A stretch of DNA of 64,000 bases from Candidatus Methanomethylicaceae archaeon (lineage in GTDB: Archaea > Thermoproteota > Methanomethylicia > Methanomethylicales > Methanomethylicaceae): the NCBI GenBank assembly GCA_026414165.1, contig JAOAJN010000002.1:72246-136245 (forward strand). The letters are read 5' to 3'. The notes under the pieces are model-generated. The model made no database searches. It saw only the letters and a list, made by a program, of their open reading frames with translations, and was not told where the DNA came from. Shown here one piece after another: positions 36,522-43,653 of the stretch (positions within the stretch are counted from its first letter, which is position 1; the number at the start of each line of letters is the position of its first letter). The position numbers were made by a program, and so were the translations under genes.

Positions 36522-37712
36522 TCACTCCCTTAATCCCACCCATTGTACCGTCTCTTTGACCACACCAGTCTCAGCAATCTCTTTCACTTGTTTGCAGATC
36601 GATCTCATGGCATTCACTGTGATCTCCCTACCTCCAAGACCTATCAGGTAGTTAACTACCTTTGGCCTCTCGGGCACATCATATAGTGCGGAGCGAACTT
36701 CTTGGAAGATTATTCCGCCATAGTTTGCAGCCCCGAAGGAGAAGTCGTTGTCTAGCACGGCGACCACTTTGAACTTTCTTAGAGCATTTACTACATCTTC
36801 GGTTGCAAATGGTCTAAATCTCCTAAGTTTCACGTATCCAACATTTATTCCCTCTTTTTTAAGTTGCCAGATGGCTGCCTTTGCGGGCATTGCCATACCC
36901 CCCATCCCTATAAGGGCTACATCGGCGTCTTCTGTATTTATTTCCTCAACGAATGGCGGTCCTCCTCTTCCAAAGACTTTATAGAACTCCTCATGAACTT
37001 TTCTTGTCACTTCGATAGCATTTCGCATGCCTTGGTCCATTTGTCTTCTAATCTCAGCACCCCAATAGTAGTCAACATGTGGAGCTATTGAGAGAGGTTT
37101 GTCAGGGTGTAGCACATTTATCCTTGGTGGCGGTGTGGGCGGTAAGAACTCCCTTGCAACCTCTGTCTCAGGCAGATCCACTGGAAATCTAACATGGGTT
37201 ATAAAGTTTCCGTCGCAGCATACAACATATGGTAGGAGAACGCTTGGATCTTCTGCAATCTTGTATCCCATAAGGGTCATATCATAAGCTTCTTGCGGGT
37301 TTTCCGGCCAGCACATCATCCACCCTGTATCTCTCGTAATAAGTGCTTCAGTGTGTTCCACTCCAAAGTTTCCTGGATCGTCTAGGGCACGGTTTCCTAC
37401 CATTGCCACCACAGGTGCCCTGTCAGCAGGCGTTACTACCAGCGCCTCATGTGCAAATGCCCAACCAATTCCTGCGCTACCTGTGAATACTCTCGCTCCG
37501 CAAGCTGCTGCATGCTTTGCTATCTCGAATTGTGTATGCTCTGAGTCGGCAACTATGTATTCTGCATCGAACTCTCCATCTGCGATCATCTTTGCCAACG
37601 AGTTCATTACTCCAGTGTAGGGTCTAATCGGGTATGCTGATATCACATCTACATCTGCATGTTTTACTGCTGTTGCAATAGCTGTGGTTCCAGTTGTTAT
37701 CATTTTCACCAT
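36522..37712 (-). CDS. porA: 2-oxoacid:ferredoxin oxidoreductase alpha subunit, oxalate-oxidoreductase-like motif
   Basis: A 396-residue alpha subunit (pyrimidine-binding domain I plus domain II starting near 'DVALIGMGGMAMPAK'). Pyruvate enzymes carry YPITP at the substrate loop; here it is AYPIRPYT with Arg30. The following substrate arginine and switch loop read 'GNRALDDPGNFGVEH' (Arg108, Phe116). From memory of the Moorella oxalate oxidoreductase work, YPIRP with Arg31, Arg109 and Phe117 marks that enzyme, and the offset of one residue is constant. The subunit length (396) is also close to that of the oxalate enzyme. Oxalate or another small 2-oxo diacid is therefore as likely as pyruvate. 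Confidence 0.9.
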   Translation of the reverse strand: MVKMITTGTTAIATAVKHADVDVISAYPIRPYTGVMNSLAKMIADGEFDAEYIVADSEHTQFEIAKHAAACGARVFTGSAGIGWAFAHEALVVTPADRAPVVAMVGNRALDDPGNFGVEHTEALITRDTGWMMCWPENPQEAYDMTLMGYKIAEDPSVLLPYVVCCDGNFITHVRFPVDLPETEVAREFLPPTPPPRINVLHPDKPLSIAPHVDYYWGAEIRRQMDQGMRNAIEVTRKVHEEFYKVFGRGGPPFVEEINTEDADVALIGMGGMAMPAKAAIWQLKKEGINVGYVKLRRFRPFATEDVVNALRKFKVVAVLDNDFSFGAANYGGIIFQEVRSALYDVPERPKVVNYLIGLGGREITVNAMRSICKQVKEIAETGVVKETVQWVGLRE

Positions 37713-37718
37713 TTTCTC

Positions 37719-38039
37719 TCACTCCTTAAAATCTAATTCGTTTTTCATTTCAATAGCTTTTGTTGGACAGACTTCAGCGCAGACCCCACAGCCCTTGCAA
37801 TAGTCTAAGATTACAGCAAAGAGTGTTTCTGGATCTGGACTTCTAGCGGGCTCTGGGCAGTATAGCCAGCATAGACCGTCCTTATTACATTTATTAGGGT
37901 CGGTTACTGGTCTTAATGTTCTAAAGGTCGCAGTCTTATAGTGAGGGTTTGGACCGTTCACGGGAGGTGCAAAGACTACTATTCCTACAGGCATTTCCTT
38001 CCAACTTGGAAACTCTTCAAATTTCTTTGTCATTTTCAT
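37719..38039 (-). CDS. porD: 2-oxoacid:ferredoxin oxidoreductase delta subunit (ferredoxin-like)
   Basis: A 106-residue 2x[4Fe-4S] polyferredoxin. The second cluster is complete (CKGCGVCAEVCP, C81-C91). In the first, 'KCNKDGLCWLYCPEPAR', the residue normally cysteine is Asp54, giving CxxDxxCxxxCP with C51, C57 and C61. It should still carry electrons from the TPP site to external ferredoxin, but the first cluster may be Asp-ligated or three-iron. Its gene overlaps the gamma-subunit gene by four bases. Confidence 0.9.
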   Translation of the reverse strand: MKMTKKFEEFPSWKEMPVGIVVFAPPVNGPNPHYKTATFRTLRPVTDPNKCNKDGLCWLYCPEPARSPDPETLFAVILDYCKGCGVCAEVCPTKAIEMKNELDFKE

Positions 38040-38740
38040 ACCTCCTTTGCTTTGGCGATCTTATATGCCTCCCTCAATACTTCAGCCTTCTTCATGCCCT
38101 CAGCAATGTACCTTTCTTTAACCGCTGCAACCATCGCACGATATGAAACTATGCCAGGCGCGACCTTTAACATGGCACCTAATAGAGGAACAATTATGAT
38201 TTTGTCCATCCCGCTAGCGTCTATTGTAACCAATTTGTATTTCTTATTCGTTGGCTGAATGAAATTCAATAGTTCATCCGGACTTCTCTTACTGTTAACG
38301 ATTATGGCGCCACCGTCCTTAAGCTTTTCATGGATTGGCTGTAGCCCTATGTGTGCCCAAGGCTCCCCTCCTTTTACAAGGGTATCGTCTAAAACTAATA
38401 CAGCGTTAACTTCTGCTGGTTCGTATAACATTGCCTCTGGGGCCAATTCATCGTAGCACATTTTGTAGTATGTCATATCACATACAGGTGCCCCTAGTTG
38501 GCTAAGTTCCGCCTCAACATCATCTGCATCTGCCCAGAACTGTTGTTCTGAAGGTTTCGAGACTATTGCAAAGCCTTTAATTGGTATTCCAACTCTGTCG
38601 GGCGCATCGTCATACCTTTCGTATCCCAAAGAAGGGTTGCCATCTTTATCAGCTGCGTTGCAGATAATCTCAGCAGCAGCTCTTAGTAGAGCGGTCTGCG
38701 TAACCCCTCTTCCATCAAATTCTACTGCATATAATACCAT
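38036..38740 (-). CDS. porG: 2-oxoacid:ferredoxin oxidoreductase gamma subunit (divergent)
   Basis: A 234-residue gamma subunit. The usual N-terminal GRGGQG is here 'FDGRGVTQTALLRAAAEI', and 'GYERYDDAPDRVGIPIKGFAIVS' replaces the standard 'YGPEARGG' region, so it is a divergent member. Later 'AVLVLDDTLVKGGEPWAHI' and 'GGAIIVNSKRSPDEL' match the family. Loss of the GGQG loop and the odd alpha-subunit motif point to an enzyme that does not use pyruvate and CoA in the normal way. Confidence 0.8.
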   Translation of the reverse strand: MVLYAVEFDGRGVTQTALLRAAAEIICNAADKDGNPSLGYERYDDAPDRVGIPIKGFAIVSKPSEQQFWADADDVEAELSQLGAPVCDMTYYKMCYDELAPEAMLYEPAEVNAVLVLDDTLVKGGEPWAHIGLQPIHEKLKDGGAIIVNSKRSPDELLNFIQPTNKKYKLVTIDASGMDKIIIVPLLGAMLKVAPGIVSYRAMVAAVKERYIAEGMKKAEVLREAYKIAKAKEV

Positions 38741-38751
38741 TTTTTATCACC

Positions 38752-39039
38752 TCATGGTGGCGGTTCATATTTTTCTTCGATTACTTGCTTTGTCCAAGCA
38801 ACTCTTGCAACAGCACCGTCATCAACCTCCAGCCTCTCTGCCACTGCCTTACCGATCAAAGCAGTTCCTACAGCAACACTTGAATCTGCCTTTGCCTTTA
38901 CAGTCCAAGCTCTTGAGGGTGTGTATAGCTCTACGAGTTCGCCAGCTTTTGCACCTATGTAGCTTAGGTCGGTCGGATTAAAAACGCCCTCGTCGCCAGC
39001 AATGTTTACCACTTTTAAAGACACTTCTTTATCGGGCAT
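38752..39039 (-). CDS. Small beta-rich protein heading the oxidoreductase operon
   Basis: A 95-residue protein, unrecognised. It is mostly short beta strands ('LKVVNIAGDEGVFNPTDLSYI', 'GAKAGELVELYTPSRAWTVKAKADSSVAVGTALI', 'LEVDDGAVARVAW'), resembling a small double-psi or swapped-hairpin barrel. It is the first gene of the operon, 11 bases before porG, so it is expressed with the oxidoreductase and is probably an accessory or assembly factor. Not a standard subunit of pyruvate oxidoreductases. Confidence 0.6.
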   Translation of the reverse strand: MPDKEVSLKVVNIAGDEGVFNPTDLSYIGAKAGELVELYTPSRAWTVKAKADSSVAVGTALIGKAVAERLEVDDGAVARVAWTKQVIEEKYEPPP

Positions 39040-39098
39040 TTGTAATACCCAAATTTTAATTACATTGTAGTATTAAAAATAGTTTCGCTGAATTTAAC

Positions 39099-39134
39099 CT
39101 AGTTATTAACTAGATTTTAAGGGCTTATATAATC
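39099..39134 (-). promoter_or_regulatory. Promoter and 15-bp palindromic operator of the oxidoreductase operon
   Basis: A TATA box GATTATATAAG (minus strand, 39124-39134) is followed about 23 bases on, at the predicted transcript start, by the perfect palindrome CTAGTTA-T-TAACTAG (39099-39113). That position would block initiation, so a repressor site is likely. The leader to the ATG at 39039 is about 65 nt. Confidence 0.5.
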
Positions 39135-39247
39135 AACTTCTAGTATTAGCTCCTCAATTCAGCATTACCTTCTAAAAATAGATTTTATTAGAAAATATTA
39201 AGTATAAATCATCTACTAATTTAAAATGAAAAATTAAAAAGAAGGTT

Positions 39248-39346
39248 TTACTCTCCAGGAGGTGCTATGACTTCAGAGTGCTCTTTTTTTAGTCTCTTGT
39301 CGGTTCTTTCTTTTCTCTTGAATGATGGTAGAACAATTTCACTCAT
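39248..39346 (-). CDS. Candidate Pup/UBact-like modifier peptide, 32 aa, C-terminal PPGE
   Basis: A 32-codon ORF, ATG at 39346, stop at 39248-39250. The peptide begins MSEIVLPSFKRKERTDKR, is rich in lysine and arginine, and ends EVIAPPGE. GAGGTGAT (39352-39359) lies five to six bases before the ATG and overlaps the stop codon of the upstream PafA/Dop-like gene, so the two are translationally coupled. Pup ends in Gly-Gly-Gln or Gly-Gly-Glu and UBact in Gly-Glu/Gln; PafA uses the side-chain carboxylate of the last Glu. A terminal Glu would need no deamidation. At 32 residues it is half the length of Pup, and I see no similarity apart from the terminus, composition and position. Function is inferred. 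Confidence 0.6.
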   Translation of the reverse strand: MSEIVLPSFKRKERTDKRLKKEHSEVIAPPGE

Positions 39347-39351
39347 GCAAC

Positions 39352-39359
39352 ATCACCTC
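39352..39359 (-). promoter_or_regulatory. Ribosome binding site of the modifier-peptide gene
   Basis: GAGGTGAT on the minus strand, close to the full anti-Shine-Dalgarno complement of archaeal 16S rRNA, at ideal distance from the ATG. It contains the TGA stop of the upstream gene. Confidence 0.7.
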
Positions 39360-40918
39360 ACCATTAGCTCAGAAATCTCCTTTAGGGTATTCGAATTTAA
39401 AAGCGCCTCTGCCTCTTCCTTTCCGTATCTCAGCGGTTCTGGTAGTTGAATTATTCCTCCCTTAAAGTAGATCTTCCACCAGTTCATTTTAATAATCTCT
39501 GAAGAGAACTTCTTCAAAATGCCGGTCCTCAAATATTCCCTAGTATCGCTCGGGGAGTTCGTTAAACCTTTCTTTACTAATTCCTTAAGTGAAGTATCCA
39601 ATGAAAACACCGTAGCTAGGTAAGAGGCTGAGGAAGCTGGATCGAATAGAGAGTCTGCTTCTTCTGTCTTATCACCCACATAGAAACCAGTAGACTCGTC
39701 TAATAGACTGTATTGGTTACAAAGCGTTACTGCCTCTTCATCCTTTACACCATACTCCTCTATGAGTTGCATTTTTGCTATCCAGTCCAGCCCTTCACCA
39801 ATATCCTCAAATCGCCCTTCTATTAATTTTTGAGTCAAAAACTCTATAATCTTCAACACCTTATGATCTTCAGCATCACCTGAACTTTCTATTAATCGCT
39901 CAGCAGCGTCTATGTAATATGCAAATATATCTGAAAGTACCCGTGCCCTTCCCCCATTTTTCAAATCTAACGTCTGATCTACATTTTCTGTTTCCGATGC
40001 AACTTTTCTTACGGATTCAATTGGGTCTTTTATAGAAGGAGGAGCGGTCAGAAGACCCTCTTCAGCAGCTTTCAAAACAAAGACTTCGAGAGCGTCTCTA
40101 ATGAATATCTGAAAGTCACTTCGTATAGCTTCAAAATTTATGTCGTGTAGCCTCCAATATTTTTCCGGATCGGCATGCGGCTCGTCACGTTGGTTCAGAA
40201 ATCCTCTCTCAACTGTAGTGTCTATCGAAGAAGGCTGCTTTATGAATATCGACCTTGGTGAGACTACATATACAAGGCGATCTCCGCGAAGTCTTGAACT
40301 GGTCGGCGGGTCAAATATATATGTATCTCTTATTGGCAAAATACCGCCTCCGCTAATCACAGGTATCCTGCTTATGATGAATGGGATTAACATCTCTTCT
40401 ACTGAATTCCATCGGTCAAAGTTGAATACATTTCTTTTTAAACAATAATTCCCGTGGGTACCCCAAGCTACAGATTCGTATCCGAGTGATCCTTTAAGAA
40501 GGCTAGTATTACTCTTATAGCAGTAAATATTTCCAAGCTTATCCCTTAAATATTTGATCCCCAAAAATGCTAACCTCTCTGCGACTTTATCGTATATAAC
40601 CGCGTCTATTGGGTTTCTAAAAACTGGGGTTGAGAGCTCTAGATGTTCTGCATCATCATAGATGCGCATTCCATTGAGCGCAACTTCGTATGGACCTTGA
40701 TAAAATAGCCAAGAATCTAAAAGGCCCCTTTCATAGGTCAAATTGCCTACTTCATCCTCCACGCTCCAGTTTACTTCTGTTACAAAGCCTAGGCTTTTAA
40801 TTGAATTCATAGTTCTTCCTATGAGGTCTGAGAGCTGTATCCCAGGAAGTATTGGGGGGTATTTGTTTACACTGAATTCATATTCTATCCCTCTAGCCAT
40901 CTCTCTCAAGATCTTCAT
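39353..40918 (-). CDS. Pup-ligase/depupylase (PafA/Dop) family protein A
   Basis: A 521-residue protein of the PafA/Dop fold (carboxylate-amine ligase related to glutamine synthetase). Landmarks in order: 'ARGIEYEFSV' (metal-binding glutamates E12, E14; PafA has GIETEYG), 'NGMRIYDDAEHLELSTP' (D88 at the PafA catalytic Asp, E94, T97), 'WGTHGNYCLKRN' (family: HENYL), 'SGGGILP', and 'NQRDEPHADPEKYWRLH', the near-invariant PafA/Dop motif. The helical C-terminal part is longer and divergent. The glutamate of HEN is glycine here. ATG 40918 has GAGTGA upstream and its own TATA box (GTTTTATATT, about 40951-40960). Predicted role: attaching or removing a small protein tag. Confidence 0.85.
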   Translation of the reverse strand: MKILREMARGIEYEFSVNKYPPILPGIQLSDLIGRTMNSIKSLGFVTEVNWSVEDEVGNLTYERGLLDSWLFYQGPYEVALNGMRIYDDAEHLELSTPVFRNPIDAVIYDKVAERLAFLGIKYLRDKLGNIYCYKSNTSLLKGSLGYESVAWGTHGNYCLKRNVFNFDRWNSVEEMLIPFIISRIPVISGGGILPIRDTYIFDPPTSSRLRGDRLVYVVSPRSIFIKQPSSIDTTVERGFLNQRDEPHADPEKYWRLHDINFEAIRSDFQIFIRDALEVFVLKAAEEGLLTAPPSIKDPIESVRKVASETENVDQTLDLKNGGRARVLSDIFAYYIDAAERLIESSGDAEDHKVLKIIEFLTQKLIEGRFEDIGEGLDWIAKMQLIEEYGVKDEEAVTLCNQYSLLDESTGFYVGDKTEEADSLFDPASSASYLATVFSLDTSLKELVKKGLTNSPSDTREYLRTGILKKFSSEIIKMNWWKIYFKGGIIQLPEPLRYGKEEAEALLNSNTLKEISELMVR

Positions 40919-41039
40919 AAAATTCACTCTGTATTTTTTTATCACCCTCAAATATAAAACGGTTTTGTCATAAATAAGAGTGTAATTCGTTATTCTTCCA
41001 ATTGGTTAAAATGGAATAAAATACTATACTGTCAAAAGG

Positions 41040-42413
41040 TTACTTCGTAATTTTTGGTGCTCCTTTAATCATCTCTATAAAATCAGCAATCCGCTCTTCA
41101 TCCCACCCATTTAAATCTAGCATTGGATGAACCATTCCATTTACTACAATATTCGCCCATCCAATGTCATCCAACCACTGACTTAGTTGTTTTGCAATTT
41201 TAACCCTTGCAAACCCTCTTGAACCTTTGGGAGGGAAGAGCACAGCCCTCGAGAGATCTTCATCACTAATTAGAGCAACTAGTGCTAATTCTTCTTGAAT
41301 GCGCTCATAAGTAGCGTCGGTAACTGCGGTAAACTGGTTATTAGCAACTACTTTCTTTTCCTCCACAGAATCTTCACTTTCAAAGTATTTTTCAAAATTT
41401 TTCTCAATAATCTCTAGTTTTGTTATCCACTCAACTCTCTCTTTTAGAGATTGAAAATTCCCCTCTTCTAGCTTTTTCAAGGCATACTTGAACTCTTGGA
41501 TGGCATACTTGTCCCAATCATTAACCTCTTCTATCGAAAACAACTTTTCTATTCCTTCAAGATAGTATGACAAAAGATCAAAAACAGTAACCTCTTTGTC
41601 TCCCTCCGTTTGTATTTCCCAATCACCCTCCGGTGATATTGCAATAAGCTTTGTAGCCTCAACAGGATCTTTAACCTTAGGCACGTTTTTTATCAATCCT
41701 CGCTCAATGCCCCTAATGATGTAGGAGGTTATTGCCTGTCTCATGAAAGTAGTCCACTCAGATCTTGCACCCTCACCATTCGTAATCTGTACCCTCCTAA
41801 ATTTCGGATCCGTATGGGGTTCATCTACACCTCCTATTAATGGCCATGATCCAAAAACTTTATCAGCAAACACACTTTTTACAAACATCTGTCTTGGAGA
41901 GATCATGAACTTTCCAAAATAATACCCTCCCACCCCTGTGAAGACTTGCCTAACAACTAAGTAAGGGATAAGTTCCTTGATGCCTTCTGAGAATCCTGCC
42001 CTGTCTACCAAATAAGACTCATGTAAGCCACGGGTTGTATATTCGTGTTCTGAACGAGTTGCACTAATCTTATAGCAATGAACTCTGAGGCCACTCTCTC
42101 TTTCGTATTCTTCGGAGGCAATTCTTGCATAAATCTCTGTCGCCTTTTCGTAGGTTAGAGTGGTAAACGGATCAGGACATTCGGGCGTGGTTATCTCGAG
42201 AACGTCATATACTCCAGGAGTGGCACTCATATCACCATATGCTCTTCCACCATTAATTAAAAATTGTGTAGACTCACAACCTCTTTTTATCAGAAATGGA
42301 GGGTCCCCTTTAGGAGGCATTTTGTATCTTCTGAGCGCCTCTAATAGTTCGTTAACATATGCCTTTCCATGAATGTATGGTATGCAATACTCCACTTCAA
42401 CGCCCTGCCACAT
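41040..42413 (-). CDS. Pup-ligase/depupylase (PafA/Dop) family protein B
   Basis: A 457-residue paralogue of the protein encoded downstream. It starts MWQGVEVEYCIPY, matching the beginning of PafA/Dop; the ATG at 42413 is chosen because a TATA box lies at 42453-42467, too close to allow the upstream TTG. Landmarks: E5 and E7 in GVEVEY, 'NGGRAYGDMSATPGVYDVLE' then 'ITTPEC' (Dop-like, with a loop inserted after the catalytic Asp), 'LHESYLVDR' (HES for HEN), 'LVVRQVFTGVGG' (close to the Dop 'VTRQVFTG'), and 'GGVDEPHTDPKFRRVQ'. The inserted loop and RQVFTG suggest the deamidase/depupylase side of the family, but the split is uncertain. Confidence 0.85.
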   Translation of the reverse strand: MWQGVEVEYCIPYIHGKAYVNELLEALRRYKMPPKGDPPFLIKRGCESTQFLINGGRAYGDMSATPGVYDVLEITTPECPDPFTTLTYEKATEIYARIASEEYERESGLRVHCYKISATRSEHEYTTRGLHESYLVDRAGFSEGIKELIPYLVVRQVFTGVGGYYFGKFMISPRQMFVKSVFADKVFGSWPLIGGVDEPHTDPKFRRVQITNGEGARSEWTTFMRQAITSYIIRGIERGLIKNVPKVKDPVEATKLIAISPEGDWEIQTEGDKEVTVFDLLSYYLEGIEKLFSIEEVNDWDKYAIQEFKYALKKLEEGNFQSLKERVEWITKLEIIEKNFEKYFESEDSVEEKKVVANNQFTAVTDATYERIQEELALVALISDEDLSRAVLFPPKGSRGFARVKIAKQLSQWLDDIGWANIVVNGMVHPMLDLNGWDEERIADFIEMIKGAPKITK

Positions 42414-42452
42414 CTTCAAAAAAAACACCGGTATTGATTGTAGTTTAATCAA

Positions 42453-42467
42453 ATATATATATTATAT
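42453..42467. promoter_or_regulatory. Shared TATA element between PafA/Dop-like B and the epimerase gene
   Basis: An uninterrupted A/T alternation (ATATATATATTATAT) in the 80-nt divergent gap, suitably spaced for both the ATG at 42413 on the minus strand and the ATG at 42495 on the plus strand. Confidence 0.45.
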
Positions 42468-42494
42468 CTTTAAAGAAATTATTGGGGGCTAACA

Positions 42495-43424
42495 ATGAAA
42501 GTTCTTATCACTGGCGGGGGCGGGTTCGTTGGAAGTAGATTAACAAAAGCTTGCCTGAATAGAGGCTATGAAGTTGTGGTGGTTGATAAGTCAAAGGGCG
42601 AGCTTGAAGGGTATATGCATCCAAATATGAAGTTCATAGAAACGAGCGTAGAAGATAAGAACCTTATAAAAATTGCTGCAGAAGGATGTAATGTGGCTTA
42701 CTATTCTGCATGGTCTTTTGCTGAAAAACTTATGGAAGGATTTACTATAGATGTGATCGGCTTTATTAACTTTATGGAGGCTTGTTGCGATGCTGGCGTG
42801 AGGCATGTATTGTTTCCGAGCAGTTCTGTTATTTATGGCGAGCCAATAAAATATCCTATAACGGAAGATCATCCTCTTCTAGTAGAAAGGTCTAGGGCAC
42901 CAGTGCATGCTATAACCAAACTTGCTGTTGAGAAAATTATGGAGATATATTATAGGGAAAGAGGGATACCCTTTACAATATTTAGGTTTTGGTGGGCGTT
43001 TAGTGATGAGCGCATACCTGGAGGCACACTAAGAAAAATAATTGACAGTGCGATTAAAGGAGAGTCGCTTAATGTGCCGAGGGCATCCTCAGGCAGCGTA
43101 TTATATGCCCAAGACTTGATTAGAGCTTTTGAAGTGGCCACACTCAATGAACGTGCGTTTGGAAAAACCTACAACATTCTTAGCTTCAATATAACTTGGA
43201 AGGAATTTCTAGAAACTATAGTCGAATTAGCAGGCTCAAAGTCTTCTGTTACGGAAGTTGACCCTTTGGAATGGAAGGGATCAGGATTTCTGACTGGTAA
43301 GTGGATTCTTGACGACTCAAAAATAAAGACAGATCTCGGTTTTGTCCCAGATGAGGCATCTGCTAAAAGGGCTTTTATAGAAGCCCTTAAAAAGACCATT
43401 GAGTCAAGGAGGACTGCTCTTTAG
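42495..43424 (+). CDS. NAD-dependent epimerase/dehydratase (extended SDR)
   Basis: A 309-residue extended short-chain dehydrogenase. Rossmann motif GGGGFVGSRL is at residues 7-16. The serine and 'HAITKLAVEK' (YxxxK with Tyr replaced by His at the usual catalytic position: 'APVHAITKLAVEKI') are at about 138-151. The C-terminal half is the nucleotide-sugar-type substrate domain. Most relatives act on NDP-sugars. The substitution of the catalytic tyrosine by histidine should be confirmed before assigning epimerase activity. Confidence 0.8.
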   Translation: MKVLITGGGGFVGSRLTKACLNRGYEVVVVDKSKGELEGYMHPNMKFIETSVEDKNLIKIAAEGCNVAYYSAWSFAEKLMEGFTIDVIGFINFMEACCDAGVRHVLFPSSSVIYGEPIKYPITEDHPLLVERSRAPVHAITKLAVEKIMEIYYRERGIPFTIFRFWWAFSDERIPGGTLRKIIDSAIKGESLNVPRASSGSVLYAQDLIRAFEVATLNERAFGKTYNILSFNITWKEFLETIVELAGSKSSVTEVDPLEWKGSGFLTGKWILDDSKIKTDLGFVPDEASAKRAFIEALKKTIESRRTAL

Positions 43425-43580
43425 TTTCTTTTCCTTTTTCTTTCGTTCCAGTGTCTCGAGCTCAACAATCTTCTCACAGTCTGAACAAAGTTCCTTAGGC
43501 TCTTCAGCTATAACGTAAAACCTTCTTCCACATCTTACACATTGAGTATATATAAATTCACTTTCACCATAACGCTCCAT
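43404..43580 (-). CDS. Small zinc-ribbon protein
   Basis: A 58-residue protein with two knuckles, QCVRCGRRFYV and LCSDCEKIV, followed by a highly basic tail (RKKKEKKLKSSPP). Zinc binding is clear, the role is not. The ATG at 43580 has GAGGTG six bases upstream. Its 3' end overlaps the convergent epimerase gene by 21 bases. Confidence 0.7.
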   Translation of the reverse strand: MERYGESEFIYTQCVRCGRRFYVIAEEPKELCSDCEKIVELETLERKKKEKKLKSSPP

Positions 43581-43631
43581 GAATAGCACCTCGTTATCTT
43601 ATATTTAAAACAAATTCTGACTTTTATTCTT

Positions 43632-43650
43632 TAAAAAAAAAGAAAAAATT
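43632..43650 (-). terminator. Poly-T terminator after the transporter gene
   Basis: On the minus strand, just past the stop of the 43654-45111 gene: AATTTTTTC followed by nine T. Confidence 0.45.
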
Positions 43651-43653
43651 GGA

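Noticed and set aside
35588..38740. Simple call as pyruvate:ferredoxin oxidoreductase
   Set aside because: YPIRP motif and missing GGQG loop argue against pyruvate, so only the general 2-oxoacid family is asserted.
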